This document shows, piece after piece, positions 7,985 to 17,396 of a DNA stretch of 64,000 nt. The notes below the pieces were generated by a model, which worked only from the letters and a program-made list of their open reading frames with translations, made no database searches and was not told where the DNA came from. How positions within the stretch are numbered: position 1 is the first letter of the stretch; the number at the start of each line of letters is the position of its first letter. The translations under genes and the position numbers were made by a program. The stretch comes from Nocardiopsis quinghaiensis (GTDB lineage Bacteria > Actinomycetota > Actinomycetes > Streptosporangiales > Streptosporangiaceae): the NCBI RefSeq assembly GCF_008638365.1, contig NZ_ML703337.1:155840-219839 (forward strand). The letters are read 5' to 3'.

Positions 7985-9043
7985 TCAGTACTCGAGTTCC
8001 GGACGCAGCGGGCCCCCCACCCTGTGCAGGTGCTGCAGCACCTCGGTGTAGGAGCGCAGGAGGCTCGTCTCGTAGTAGTCGAGCCCGTACCGTTCGCACG
8101 CCTCCCGGACCAGGGGCTGCACCCGGCGCAGGTTGGGCCTGGGCATCGAGGGGAACAGGTGGTGCTCGATCTGGTAGTTCAGTCCGCCCAGGGCCAGGTC
8201 GGTCAGCGGACCCCCGCGGATGTTGCGGGAGGTGAGGACCTGACGGCGCAGGAAACCCGTCTTGGTGCCCTCTTCGAGGACGGGCATGCCCTTGTGGTTC
8301 GGAGCGAAGGAGCAACCCATGTAGAGGCCGAACAGGCCCTGGTGCACCAGGATGAAGCACAGCGCCTGGAGCGGAGTGAGCGTGACCAGGATGATCGTGA
8401 GGTAGCCGGCGAAGTGGAGTGCCAGGAGCGAACCCTCCACGACCCTGACCCGCGTCGGCAGCGTGTTCCGCATGATCTCGTGCACCGAGGCGACGTGCAG
8501 GTGGAAGGCCTCCAGGAGCAGCATCGGGAAGAACAGCCACGCCTGGCTGCGGGCCAGCCACCGGGCCGGGCCACCACGGCGCTGGAGGGCCTGCTCCCGG
8601 CTGAAGGCCAGGGCGGCTCCGGCGATGTCGGGGTCCTTCCCCTCGTGGTTGGGGTGGGCGTGGTGGCGGTCGTGCTTGCCGACCCACCAACCGAATCCCA
8701 GTCCCACCAACAGGTCGCCGTGGATCCACCCGATCAGGGTGTTGGTCCGCTGGTTCTCGGAGATCTGCTGGTGTCCGGCGTCGTGTCCGATGAAGGCCGT
8801 CTGCGTGAAGAGCACCGCGAGCACCACGGCCGTCAGCAGCTGCCACCAGGAGGGCCCGATCAGGGCGAAGACCGTCCAGGTCGCGAAGAGCAGGGACAGC
8901 GTGATGGCGATCCGCGCCGCGTAGTGGCCCGGGCGCTTCCTCAGTAGTCCGGCCTCGCTCGCGGTCCGGGAGAGGACGGCGAAGTCGCTTCCGCGCCGTC
9001 GTCCCGCTCCTGTGCCAGCATCCACCTTGTCACTTTGGGTCAT
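7985..9043 (-). CDS. Membrane fatty-acid desaturase
   Basis: A 352-residue integral-membrane desaturase with the three histidine boxes that bind the di-iron centre: HDAGH (residues 87-91), HDRHH (124-128) and QIEHH (near 295). The last box, with Gln in place of the first His, is typical of the front-end/acyl-CoA or linoleoyl-type desaturases (DesA3-like in actinobacteria). Two hydrophobic hairpins flank the boxes (about 45-90 and 175-240). It would introduce a double bond in membrane fatty acyl chains using a ferredoxin or flavoprotein electron donor that is not encoded nearby. The ATG at 9043 has GGGAGG 9 bases upstream; the TTG at 9046 is an alternative. Confidence 0.88.
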   Translation of the reverse strand: MTQSDKVDAGTGAGRRRGSDFAVLSRTASEAGLLRKRPGHYAARIAITLSLLFATWTVFALIGPSWWQLLTAVVLAVLFTQTAFIGHDAGHQQISENQRTNTLIGWIHGDLLVGLGFGWWVGKHDRHHAHPNHEGKDPDIAGAALAFSREQALQRRGGPARWLARSQAWLFFPMLLLEAFHLHVASVHEIMRNTLPTRVRVVEGSLLALHFAGYLTIILVTLTPLQALCFILVHQGLFGLYMGCSFAPNHKGMPVLEEGTKTGFLRRQVLTSRNIRGGPLTDLALGGLNYQIEHHLFPSMPRPNLRRVQPLVREACERYGLDYYETSLLRSYTEVLQHLHRVGGPLRPELEY

Positions 9044-9710
9044 CAACCAGGGCCTCCCCCGTCGTCGTGTGAACTGATGGAAGGTACCGCGTCCCGGAGG
9101 ACTCCGGAAGCCTGCCGACCTGCTTCGACGAATCCCCCGCTCGCAGGTCGCCTCCCAGCGTTCCAGCCCGGCTTCGGGCCACGGCCGGGAGGGAGTCTCC
9201 CGCCGCGCTGAAGGAAATTACCCCGGACGGGGCGACGACAATCCTGTCGCCGTCCGCACGGAACACCTCGAACGGTTGGTCACGGCATTCGGGAATCGTC
9301 ATCGGGCCGATGCCACCGCAGATACGACCAGGCACCTGCTTGGATCTCGGCCCGGGAGCCGCGGGAAAGATGTCGGAGACGGCTGGTGGACGGTGTGTGA
9401 AAGGAGCCATGAGTGGAGTGCTCCACAATCCCCAGAGCGGGCGTGCGTGCGTACGCTGCTCCGGACGAAGAAACGTGGGCGCGGCACACGCGTTACGGGT
9501 GCGCGGGAAGGGGCACGGATCCGAACCTGTGCCGGGAGCACTGCGGCTCGGGCCCGAAGTGCCGGATCATGCGTCGTCGTCACACCCTCGGCCCGGCCAG
9601 CCGGGCTGTATCAGAACGAAATGTGATCTTCGTTCCCTTCCCATCCTACACGGCGCCGTTCTCCGCCCCGGACACCTCGGAGGCGGCCCCGGCGGCGACC
9701 CCCTCGCCGC
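9044..9710. other. 667-base region without a confident gene
   Basis: Between the desaturase start and the P450 terminator hairpin. Several frames are open, the best being a minus-strand reading that would start near 9300 and overlap the first bases of the desaturase gene; it has mixed codon usage and no recognisable domain, so I do not call it. The lower GC around 9610-9650 could be promoter sequence. No RNA gene or repeat is apparent. Confidence 0.4.
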
Positions 9711-9745
9711 CGAGGACCCCGCCGCCATATCCGACGGGGTCCTCG
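9711..9745 (-). terminator. Hairpin terminator after the P450 gene
   Basis: A perfect 11-bp inverted repeat, CGAGGACCCCG / CGGGGTCCTCG, with a 13-base loop, 58 bases beyond the stop of the minus-strand P450 gene. No T-run follows. It probably ends the reductase-P450 transcript. Confidence 0.7.
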
Positions 9746-9802
9746 TTCTCTGATGGGGGCCGCCGCGACGGCCTGCGCGCGCCACGCCTCTCGCCCCTCG
9801 GT

Positions 9803-10999
9803 TCAGGTCCGGGTGACGCGTACGGGGAGCGACTCCCACCCCCGCAGGGTGTTGTTGAGGTGGCGCCGGGGACGTCCGGTCAGTTCGAGGCGTTCGACCC
9901 TGCGGGCCAGCGCGGTCACGAGCGCCTCGGCCTCCAGTCGGGCGACGTGCTGGCCCACGCACTGGTGGACGCCCATGCCGAAGCCGACGTGGCCGGACGG
10001 GTCGCGCTCCAGGTCGAAGGCGTCCGGCGCGCTCCAGCGGCGCGGGTCCCGGTTGGCCGATCCGAGGAACATCAGGATCTTCTTCCCGTCGGGGATGACG
10101 GTGCCGCCGATCTCCACCTCGGTGAGCGCGGTCCGGAAGAAGGTCTGCACGGGCGACTCCCAGCGGACGGCCTCGTCGAAGGCCATCCGCGCCAGGGAGG
10201 GGTCGCGGCGCAGCAGGTCCCACTGGCGCGGATGCGTGGCGAAGGCGTACAGGACGGCCGCGAGCCCGTGCACGGTGGTGTCGACCCCCGCCGTGAGCAG
10301 CGAGCGCACCAGCAGCGGAGCCTGCTCGTGGGTGATGTCCCCGCGGTCGGCGGCCGACCAGATCCGGGCGCCGAACCCCGCGGAGTCCAGCGTCTCGCGC
10401 CGGCACTGGGCGTTGATCCAGGCGGAGACCTCGCCGAGCCCGGGCCTTCCCCTGGCCACGAGGGCGTTGTCGGGACCGAACGCGTTGAAGACGTGGTCAC
10501 CGTAGGGAAGCAGGTTCTCCCGTCCCTGCCGGGGCAGGCCCACCGCGTCGGGGAAGACGCGCAGCGGAAACGCCTGGGCCAGGCTCGGAACCGCGTCGAA
10601 CTCGTCGTCGGCGAGCACCTGGTCGACCAGTTCCTCGGCCTCGGCGAACCACCTCCCGCGAAGGGAGCGGAGCGCTCTCGGGGACAGGACCCCGCTGAGC
10701 ACGGCGCGGGGCGCGTCGTGGTGCGGCGGGTCCGCCTCCAACAGCAGGCTCGGCGGCCGCCACGGCTCCTCGTAGCGGAAGTTGCTCAGGCCGACCCCCG
10801 CGGCGGACTGGAAGCGCTGCCAGTCCCGCAGCGCCGCGTGGACGTGTTCGTGGCGGCTCAGGGCGTAGACGTCGTGACGGGTCAGGTGGACGACCGGCCC
10901 GGCCTCGCGCAGCCGTGCGTGCAGCTCGGCCGGGTCCTCCAGGACCGAGGGGGAGAAGGGGTCGGTGTCGTCGGTGGGCAGGACGGCGGTGGTGTCCAT
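9803..10999 (-). CDS. Cytochrome P450, CYP199-like (alkoxybenzoate demethylase type)
   Basis: A 398-residue soluble bacterial P450. Landmarks: the I-helix oxygen-activation motif AGVDTT, the ExxR pair in DEAVRW, and the haem-ligand loop FGMGVHQCVGQHVARLE with the axial Cys at about residue 345. The sequences GVGLSNF, PDGKKILMFLGSANRDPR and NNTLRGWESLPVRV resemble CYP199A enzymes, which O-demethylate 4-methoxybenzoate and relatives; that assignment is my recollection of the family and needs alignment. The start ATG at 10999 follows the reductase stop by 76 bases on the same strand, so the reductase is the likely electron donor. An IclR regulator and an MFS transporter lie upstream. Confidence 0.85.
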   Translation of the reverse strand: MDTTAVLPTDDTDPFSPSVLEDPAELHARLREAGPVVHLTRHDVYALSRHEHVHAALRDWQRFQSAAGVGLSNFRYEEPWRPPSLLLEADPPHHDAPRAVLSGVLSPRALRSLRGRWFAEAEELVDQVLADDEFDAVPSLAQAFPLRVFPDAVGLPRQGRENLLPYGDHVFNAFGPDNALVARGRPGLGEVSAWINAQCRRETLDSAGFGARIWSAADRGDITHEQAPLLVRSLLTAGVDTTVHGLAAVLYAFATHPRQWDLLRRDPSLARMAFDEAVRWESPVQTFFRTALTEVEIGGTVIPDGKKILMFLGSANRDPRRWSAPDAFDLERDPSGHVGFGMGVHQCVGQHVARLEAEALVTALARRVERLELTGRPRRHLNNTLRGWESLPVRVTRT

Positions 11000-11075
11000 G
11001 GGCTTCCTTCGCGGTGTCAGCGGTCTGACGGTGCACGGACCCGGCGGGGTCCGTCGGGATCACGGGCCGGCGGGG

Positions 11076-12041
11076 TCACAGGTCCAGGACGAGGCGGTCG
11101 GAGACCGCGCGGGAGACGCAGATGAGCATGCGGTCGCCCGCCGCGCGCTCGTCGTCGTCGAGCACGGAGTCGCGGTGGTCCGGGGTCCCCGAGAGGACAC
11201 CGGTCTCGCAGGTGCCGCAGGTGCCCTGGCGGCAGGAGGACAGCACGTTGGCGCCGGCCTCCCCCACGGCGCGCAGCACCGACTGGCCGGGCACGACCGT
11301 GAGTGTGCGCCCCGAGCGGGCCAGTTCCACCTGGAAGGGCTCCCCGCGCACGGGGGCTCCCTGGTCGCGGGCCACGAAGCGCTCGGTGCGCAGCACGCCG
11401 GGCGGCCGCTCCGCGCAGGCCTCCTCGACCGCGGCCAGCAGGGGCTCGGGGCCGCAGCAGTACACCTTGGCGTCGGGACCCGCCCATCCCAGGGCGGCCG
11501 CCAGGTCGGGCAGGCCCCGCTCGTCCTGGGGCACGACGCTCACCCGGTCGCCGTGGGGGGCCAGCTCGTCGAGGAAGGCCATCGAGGCGCGTGAGCGGCC
11601 ACCGTAGAGCAGGTGCCAGTCGGCGTCGAGGATGTGGGCCTGGTGCACCATCGGCAGCAGGGGGGTGATACCGATGCCCCCGGCGATGAACAGGTAGCGC
11701 GGCGAGGGCACGAGGGGGAAGTTGTTGCGCGGGCCGCCGGCCGTGACGCGCTCCCCCACCGCCAGTTCGTCGTGGATGTGGGCGGAGCCGCCGCGTCCGC
11801 CGGGCTCGCGGAGCACCCCGACGCGGTAGGCGCACGGATCCCAGCGATCGCCGCACAGGGAGTACTGACGTACCTGTCCGGTGGGCAGCGCCAGGTCGAT
11901 GTGCGCGCCGGGGGTCCAGTCGGGCAGCCGCCCCGAGTCGGGGCGGGCCAGGGTCAGCACCGCCACACCCCGCGCGGCGGCCTCCTTCGACCGAACCTCC
12001 AGTTCGATCCCGTTTCCGTCGAATTCGGACGTGTTCGACAT
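11076..12041 (-). CDS. PDR/VanB-type reductase with C-terminal [2Fe-2S] ferredoxin domain
   Basis: A 321-residue phthalate-dioxygenase-reductase-like protein. Order of domains: flavin-binding barrel (about residues 8-110, with RQYSLCGD), NAD-binding domain (about 110-225, with FIAGGIGITPLLPM and YCCGPEPLL), and a plant-type ferredoxin domain with the cluster ligands CRQGTCGTC plus a final Cys in MLICVSRA. It passes electrons from NAD(P)H through flavin and iron-sulphur cluster to a terminal oxygenase. VanB of vanillate demethylase is a close relative, but the gene next to it is a P450, not a Rieske oxygenase. The ATG at 12041 has a strong GGGGAGAGGA site. Confidence 0.85.
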   Translation of the reverse strand: MSNTSEFDGNGIELEVRSKEAAARGVAVLTLARPDSGRLPDWTPGAHIDLALPTGQVRQYSLCGDRWDPCAYRVGVLREPGGRGGSAHIHDELAVGERVTAGGPRNNFPLVPSPRYLFIAGGIGITPLLPMVHQAHILDADWHLLYGGRSRASMAFLDELAPHGDRVSVVPQDERGLPDLAAALGWAGPDAKVYCCGPEPLLAAVEEACAERPPGVLRTERFVARDQGAPVRGEPFQVELARSGRTLTVVPGQSVLRAVGEAGANVLSSCRQGTCGTCETGVLSGTPDHRDSVLDDDERAAGDRMLICVSRAVSDRLVLDL

Positions 12042-12268
12042 CGCCGTCCTCTCCCCTTTCCGTGGTTCCGGCCCCGTCCCCGGGGCCGGGAATCCCTTTT
12101 CGCGCTCATATGCGCGCTCAGGGAGTTCCGCCGTGGGCGGGATATCGGAGGCCGGATCATGCGGGCCGTGGAAAGGGCCGGCAGCCACCGGTCCCTCGGC
12201 CGCGTTCCCATCGTCCTGTGACCTGGGTCATAGGCCAAGGCCGATTCCGTCCAATGGAAAGGGAGGGC

Positions 12269-13021
12269 TCAGCGTCCGCGCAGGGCCCGGGTGATGCCGT
12301 GGGCCGCGGTCCACAGGCCCGAGACGTACTGCCCCGGGTTCTCGGACGGATGCGGGACCACGACGCCCAGGGCGGCGACGACCTCGCCCGCGGGGGCGTG
12401 GACCGGGACGGCGATCCCCATGGCGTCGGAGTGGATGTAGCCGCGGCAGACGACGTGGTGGTCGCGGCGGACCCCGGCCAGGAGCGCGCGCAGCCTCTCC
12501 GGCTCGTGCGGGGTGTGCTCGGTGAACCGGGGTAGCGGCTCCGCGAGGACACGTTCCTGGAGGCCGGAGCCGGCGTTGGCCAGGAGCACCAGTCCGCTGG
12601 AGGAGGCGTGCAGGGGCAGGCGTCCCCCGAGCCTGGTCAGGTTGACCACGGACCCGGGGGCGGACAGGCGCTCGACGAACAGCACGTCCGTTCCGTCGAG
12701 CACCCCCAGTTGTGTGTGCTGCCGGGTGGCGGCCTGGAGGTTCTCCAGGAACGGCAGGGCCGCCTCGCGCAGTCCCTGCGTGCGGGGCGCGTGCGAGGCG
12801 ATCTCCCACAGGCGCAGGCCCACGCGTAGGCGGCGGTCCGCGTCCCGCTCCAGCAGCCCGGCGCCCACCAGTTCTCCGACGAGTCGGTGCGCCGTCGCCA
12901 CGGGCAGGTCGGCCCGGCGGGCGAGGTCGGACACCGTCAGGGCGGAGACGTCCCGCTCGAAGGCGCCGAGGAGGCGCACGACGCGCTCGACCACCGACTC
13001 TCCGGAAGGGGATCTGGCCAT
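12269..13021 (-). CDS. IclR-family transcriptional regulator
   Basis: A 250-residue IclR protein. The N-terminal winged helix-turn-helix (about residues 8-70) includes VVRLLGAFERDVSALTVSDL, ARRADLPVATAHRLVGEL and the wing; the C-terminal effector domain (about 80-245) has QLGVLDGTDVLFVERL and the typical RGYIHSDAMGIAVPV segment. IclR proteins commonly control aromatic-acid catabolism, fitting the adjacent P450/reductase and transporter genes. The ATG at 13021 is preceded by AGGAGG at 6 bases; the longer frame upstream reads into the transporter gene and is not real. It lies 68 bases downstream of the MFS gene and 227 bases upstream of the reductase gene. Confidence 0.88.
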   Translation of the reverse strand: MARSPSGESVVERVVRLLGAFERDVSALTVSDLARRADLPVATAHRLVGELVGAGLLERDADRRLRVGLRLWEIASHAPRTQGLREAALPFLENLQAATRQHTQLGVLDGTDVLFVERLSAPGSVVNLTRLGGRLPLHASSSGLVLLANAGSGLQERVLAEPLPRFTEHTPHEPERLRALLAGVRRDHHVVCRGYIHSDAMGIAVPVHAPAGEVVAALGVVVPHPSENPGQYVSGLWTAAHGITRALRGR

Positions 13022-13089
13022 GCTTTCCTCCTGTCCGGGGCCGCCGCGGTCACAGGGCGGAGAGTGCCGCGGCGGCCCCGGGGGATGTC

Positions 13090-14304
13090 TCAGTGTCGCG
13101 CCGCGCGTGTCCGCGCTGTGGTGCGCATGGTGAACACGAGGAGCAGGGCCATGACCGCCGAAGCGGCGCCCAGGATCCCCAGGGAGCTCTGCAGGTCGGC
13201 GCCCGCGGCCGCGATCGCCGTCACGATGAGGGGGCAGGCGAACTGGCCGACGAACAGCGCCCCCGTCCACAGGCCGGTTCCGCGTCCGCGCTGCTCGAAG
13301 GAGAGCCTGTTGATGGCCCACAGGACCAGCGTGGGCAGCAGCAGGCCGGTGCCGAAGCCGGTGATGACAGCGCCGATGATGATGACCGGTACCGGCCCGG
13401 CCGCGAAGACGACCCCCAGCCCGAGGGCGGACAGCCCGAACTCGATCGGGACGAGCACCCGCGGTGTCACGGCGGAGACCCTCCCGAACAGCCCGGCTCC
13501 CACGGCCGTGGCCAGTGACATGACCGCGCTGATCATGCCCACCGCGGCGGTCGACGTGATGCCCGCGCCGTCCAGGACGTAGGAGAGGTGGACGATCAGC
13601 GCGTAGAAGACCACCCCGCCGAAGAGGGTGACCGTGCACGGGCCCAGCAGCTGGCGCCAGGGCAGGCGGACGGAGCCCTCGCTCTCGGAGCGCCTCGGCT
13701 GCCACAGGAGTGCCGCCATCGGCACCACCAGCAGCAGTGCGGCGAGGTAGAGCCAGAACGGGGCACGCCATCCCCACGCGCCGAGCATCCCGCCCGCGAG
13801 CAGGAACACGGTCGCGGCGCAGGTGGTCGTGAGCACCTGCATGCCCAGGTACCGCGCCCGGCGGGTACCGGACCAGTAGTCACCGATCAGCGTCGTGCAG
13901 CAGGTCATGATGGCCGCCTCGAACAGGCCCAGCAGGACCCGGCTGGCGACGATCGCGTTGAGCGTGTCGAGGTACAGGGGCGCGGTGCCCACCACGGAGT
14001 AGCCGACCATGGCGACCAGGAGGACGCGTTTGCGGTCGACCCTGTCCACGAGGGCTCCGGCGAAGGGGGCGGTCAGTCCGATCACCAGGGCGGGGACCGT
14101 GAGCACCACCGGGACGAGGATGTTCGCGGCCGGGACCTGGGCGAACTCGCGGGCCATCTGGGGAAGGACCGGGGCGATCAGGACGCTGCCGAGGATCGGC
14201 ATGCAGCTGGCCAGCAGCAGCAGGAGCAGCTGGACGGTGCCGGCCTGCCGGTCGTGTCCCGGCGGCGCCTGCCGGCCGGGTGTGGGAAGGGTCGTGTCGG
14301 GCAC
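13090..14304 (-). CDS. MFS transporter
   Basis: A 404-residue major facilitator with about 12 hydrophobic helices in two halves. The family A-motif between helices 2 and 3 is visible as GALVDRVDRKRVLLV, and a similar basic loop (RLSFEQRGRGTG) occurs in the second half. The N-terminal 20 residues are polar. Such permeases export drugs or import small acids; the neighbourhood (IclR, CYP199-like P450 and reductase on the same strand) makes uptake of an aromatic acid more likely, but this is inference. GTG start at 14304 with GAGG 8 bases upstream. Confidence 0.82.
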   Translation of the reverse strand: MPDTTLPTPGRQAPPGHDRQAGTVQLLLLLLASCMPILGSVLIAPVLPQMAREFAQVPAANILVPVVLTVPALVIGLTAPFAGALVDRVDRKRVLLVAMVGYSVVGTAPLYLDTLNAIVASRVLLGLFEAAIMTCCTTLIGDYWSGTRRARYLGMQVLTTTCAATVFLLAGGMLGAWGWRAPFWLYLAALLLVVPMAALLWQPRRSESEGSVRLPWRQLLGPCTVTLFGGVVFYALIVHLSYVLDGAGITSTAAVGMISAVMSLATAVGAGLFGRVSAVTPRVLVPIEFGLSALGLGVVFAAGPVPVIIIGAVITGFGTGLLLPTLVLWAINRLSFEQRGRGTGLWTGALFVGQFACPLIVTAIAAAGADLQSSLGILGAASAVMALLLVFTMRTTARTRAARH

Positions 14305-14561
14305 GGGAGTACCTCGCTGTCATCGCGGGGGATGGAAGCGCGCCGCCGGAAGGACGCGGTGGCACGAGGGGACGAAGCCGGAGGAGGGGGAAGGAGTTCC
14401 CCGGACGTTTCACTCCTGTTTCGTGTGTCCAGCCTGCATGTGTTCCACGTCACCGGGAAGAGCGAATTCGCTATACCAGCCATTCACCGGACGGATACGG
14501 CCGCCCGCGGCATACCGTCTCCGTGCGGCGCGGCGGAGGGGACGCGGCGGGAACGGCGACG

Positions 14562-14607
14562 GACCCGTCCGGCCGCCCGGCGGGGTGCGCGGGCGGCCGG
14601 GCGGGTC
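14562..14607 (-). terminator. Strong hairpin after the GH3 gene
   Basis: An 18-bp inverted repeat (left arm 14562-14579, right arm 14590-14607, one mismatch, 10-base loop; arms rich in GGCCGCCCG) begins 49 bases beyond the stop of the minus-strand GH3 gene. The rest of the 350-base gap up to the MFS gene start (14305-14655) shows no gene; the part near 14305-14480 should carry the MFS promoter and is relatively AT-rich around 14470-14490. Confidence 0.7.
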
Positions 14608-14655
14608 CGGGCCGTGAAGGGGCGGAGAAGGGGCCGGGAAGGGGCCGAGGAACGG

Positions 14656-17133
14656 TCAGCCGAGGCTGATGGTCCTCTCCAGCGGCAGGTCGGCGGAGGA
14701 GCGGCCGGCCCTCACCCGGTACAGGCCGGAGAGGAGGCGCCACGCGTGGGAGGCCTCGTCCCAGACCCGCAGGTCGTCGAGGGGCACGGCCAGCTTGACG
14801 CGCTGGAGCTTGCCCGGGCCGAGACGGACCTTGCGGAAGGCCTTGAGCTGGGCCGGGGCGGCGTCCGCCTGCTCCGGCAGGTCGACGTAGAGCTGCACCA
14901 CCTCGTGGCCCTCACGGTCCCCCGTGTTGCGCACGTTGACGCCGACGACCAGTTCGTCACCGCCGCGGTCGTGGTGCAGCCCCAGGGAGGAGCACTCGAA
15001 CGAGGTGTAGGACAGGCCGTGCCCGAAGGGGAACAGGGGGGTCTGCCCGTGGCGCTGGTAGTGGCGGTACCCGATGTCGGGGCCCTCGTCGTAGTGGACG
15101 GCGCCGTCGACACCGGGATAGGTCCGCGCGGAGGCGCCCGGCCCCTGCTCCTCGCCGGCGGGGAAGGTGAGGGGCAGCCGCCCGGCGGGGTCGGCGTCGC
15201 CGAACAGGACCGAGGCCAGGGCCGGGCCGGTCTCGGCGCCGCCGTACCAGGTCTGGACCACCGCGCCCACGTCGTCGAGCCAGGGCATGAGGACGGGGCC
15301 GTCGGTGTTGAGCACCACCACCGTGTTCGGGTTGGCGGCGGCCACGGCGCGCACGAGCGCGTCCTGGTCTCCGGGCAGGGCGAGGGAGGTGTGGTCCATG
15401 TTCTCCCCGGCCACCCGGTTGACCACGACCACCGCGGTGTCGGCGGCCTCGGCGGCGGCCACCGCCTCGGGGATGGCGGACTCGGGCTGCCAGCCGAACC
15501 GCAGGTCGGTCGCGCCCATGAAGGCGCCGTCGTTGGTGTACTCGACGACCACCTCCACCTCCTGTCCGGCGGTGAACTCGCGCGCGGCCTGCAGCGGGTA
15601 GGTGTGGGGGCCGAACATGAAGTCCCGGCTGGCCCGGACGCCGTCCGTGACGGTCTCGCCGTCCAGGACGAGACGGGCCTTCCCGGAGAAGAGCAGGGAG
15701 AAACGGCACAGGCCGTCGGCCGGGACGGTGAGGGTCCCGCTCCAGCGCGCCGACCACACCCGCGGCAGCCCGTCGACGGGAGCGCCCTCGAAGGCGAGTT
15801 CGCCCGTGACCGCGGTCGCCACGGGGGTGCCCTGCGGTTCGGAGCCCTCGTAGAAGGCGCCGCGCAGACCGGGACCTCCGTCGGGGGTGCGCAGGGCCGA
15901 GGAGGGGACGGTGTCGAGGGAGACGTCGCCGCGGCTGCCCTGGGCGTGGGTGACCCGGCCGCCCGCCCGCTCCCGGACCGCCTGCAGGGGCGTGGTCCAC
16001 TCCCCCGGTTCCACCCAGGTGGAGCCCTCGATGCCGGTGACGAAGTCGGTGCCCGCGGGGCCGATGACGGCGACGCTCGTATCCTGCGCCAGTGGCAGGA
16101 GGGAGCCCGGGTTGGCCAGGAGCACGGTGCTGTGCACCGCGATCTCGCGGGCCAGCTCCCGGTGGGCGGACGTGCTGACCGTGTTCTTGGCCGGGGGCAC
16201 CGGGTGGTCGAACAGGCCTCCGGCGAACATGGTGACCAGGATCCGCCGCGCGGCGTCGTCCAGGCGTTCGGCGGAGAGCCCGGCCAGGGCCTCCGGGGGG
16301 ATCTGCACTCCGTCGGCTCCGAGGCCGACGAGGTCCATACCCGCCTCCGCGGCGGCGACCTGGTCGTCTCCCGAGAAGAAGTCGGGGACGGCGTAGCCCT
16401 TCAGGCCGAGGGTGTCCTTGAGGTCGTCGAGCAGTCCGGGGTTCTGGGGCGCGTAGACGCCGTTGACCCGCGGGTAGGAGGTCATCACCGACGTCTCGGG
16501 AACGCGTGCGACCACGTGCCGGAAGGGTTCGTGGTGCGTCTCGTGCAGGGCCCGCTCCGAGACGCGGACGTCGACCGTCAGCCTGTCGCGTTCCTGGTTG
16601 TAGGCGGAGAAGTGCTTGACCGTGGTGCTGACATGGCCCTCCACCATCCTCGCGGTGATCTCCGCTCCCAGGCGTCCGGCCAGGTGGGGGTCCTCCCCCA
16701 TGCCCTCGGCCGTGCGCCCCGAGCGCCAGGTACGGGCCAGGTCCACGGTGGGGCCCAGGACGCTGTTGAAGCCCTTGCCCCGGGTCTCCTCGGCGATGGC
16801 CGCGCCCATGTCGCCGAGCAGGCCGGGGTCGAAGGTGGCGGTCTGGGCGACGGGCACGGGGAAGGCGGTCACGCCGGTCTCCCCTCGGACGCCGGCGGAG
16901 GCGTCGGCGAACAGGATCGGAGGGATGCCCAGGCCCGCCACGGCGTCGAAGTCACAGCACAGCAGGGCGGTCCTGTCCTGCCTGCTCATGCGGGTGAGCA
17001 GCTCCTCCGCGCGCTCCTCGGGGGTGGCGCCGGAGCCGTCGCGGGGCTTGGGCCTGGCCAGGGCGGAGTGCGGGTGCAGGGCGGTGGCCGCGGCGGCGAC
17101 GGCGGCCGCGGACAGCAGGGTTCTGCGTTTCAT
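14656..17133 (-). CDS. Glycoside hydrolase family 3 enzyme with PA14 insert, secreted
   Basis: An 825-residue GH3 beta-glycosidase. It starts with a Tat-like signal (MKRRTLLSAAAVAAAAT). The N-terminal barrel has the conserved MGEDPHLAGRLG and VKHFSAYNQE blocks, and the nucleophile Asp is D251 in KGYAVPDFFSGDD. A PA14 domain (about residues 385-520, with a VWSARWSGTL block) is inserted in the second domain, as in many beta-glucosidases that act on plant oligosaccharides; the C-terminus is fibronectin III-like (FPFGHGLSYTSFECS onward). The gene follows the sugar ABC transporter genes on the same strand after 263 bases, and an alpha-L-rhamnosidase is divergent from them, so it probably removes beta-linked sugar from rhamnose-containing glycosides. 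Confidence 0.9.
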   Translation of the reverse strand: MKRRTLLSAAAVAAAATALHPHSALARPKPRDGSGATPEERAEELLTRMSRQDRTALLCCDFDAVAGLGIPPILFADASAGVRGETGVTAFPVPVAQTATFDPGLLGDMGAAIAEETRGKGFNSVLGPTVDLARTWRSGRTAEGMGEDPHLAGRLGAEITARMVEGHVSTTVKHFSAYNQERDRLTVDVRVSERALHETHHEPFRHVVARVPETSVMTSYPRVNGVYAPQNPGLLDDLKDTLGLKGYAVPDFFSGDDQVAAAEAGMDLVGLGADGVQIPPEALAGLSAERLDDAARRILVTMFAGGLFDHPVPPAKNTVSTSAHRELAREIAVHSTVLLANPGSLLPLAQDTSVAVIGPAGTDFVTGIEGSTWVEPGEWTTPLQAVRERAGGRVTHAQGSRGDVSLDTVPSSALRTPDGGPGLRGAFYEGSEPQGTPVATAVTGELAFEGAPVDGLPRVWSARWSGTLTVPADGLCRFSLLFSGKARLVLDGETVTDGVRASRDFMFGPHTYPLQAAREFTAGQEVEVVVEYTNDGAFMGATDLRFGWQPESAIPEAVAAAEAADTAVVVVNRVAGENMDHTSLALPGDQDALVRAVAAANPNTVVVLNTDGPVLMPWLDDVGAVVQTWYGGAETGPALASVLFGDADPAGRLPLTFPAGEEQGPGASARTYPGVDGAVHYDEGPDIGYRHYQRHGQTPLFPFGHGLSYTSFECSSLGLHHDRGGDELVVGVNVRNTGDREGHEVVQLYVDLPEQADAAPAQLKAFRKVRLGPGKLQRVKLAVPLDDLRVWDEASHAWRLLSGLYRVRAGRSSADLPLERTISLG

Positions 17134-17341
17134 CGAAGGCTCCCGGGGGGTCGGGGGGTGGGAGGGACCGCCCGGAGCCGGTGGGGGGCACCGGATCCGG
17201 GCGGGGTGGGGTCAGGACCTGTCATGTGGACGGGGGCCTTGGTGTCGGGGTTGCCGTTCGGGCGCCCACGGGGTTCTGGAGGCCGTGGAGCGTGTGGCCG
17301 AGGAACGAGGGCGTACGGCGCGGAGGCCGAGGGTTCCCGTT

Positions 17342-17363
17342 CCCCGTGCGCCCGAACACGGGG
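17342..17363 (-). terminator. Weak hairpin between transporter and GH3 genes
   Basis: CCCCGTG / CACGGGG, 7-bp arms with an 8-base loop, 34 bases beyond the stop of the solute-binding protein gene. It may partly end the transporter transcript before the GH3 gene, or act as a processing/stability element. The rest of the gap shows no further feature. Confidence 0.35.
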
Positions 17364-17396
17364 CGGCGCGGAGCGGAGCCCCGCAAAAGACACCGC

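Noticed and set aside
9030-9300. Minus-strand frame just upstream of and overlapping the desaturase start
   Set aside because: Product shows no domain, codon usage is mixed, and it overlaps the desaturase start by about 14 bases; not enough to call a gene.
9413-11125. 570-codon plus-strand frame opposite the P450 gene
   Set aside because: Shadow frame of a clear P450; composition is low-complexity and no motif is present.
13022-13777. N-terminal extension of the IclR gene over the MFS gene
   Set aside because: The frame is open, but it lies antiparallel in codon phase to the MFS gene on the same strand and an excellent ribosome site marks the internal ATG at 13021.
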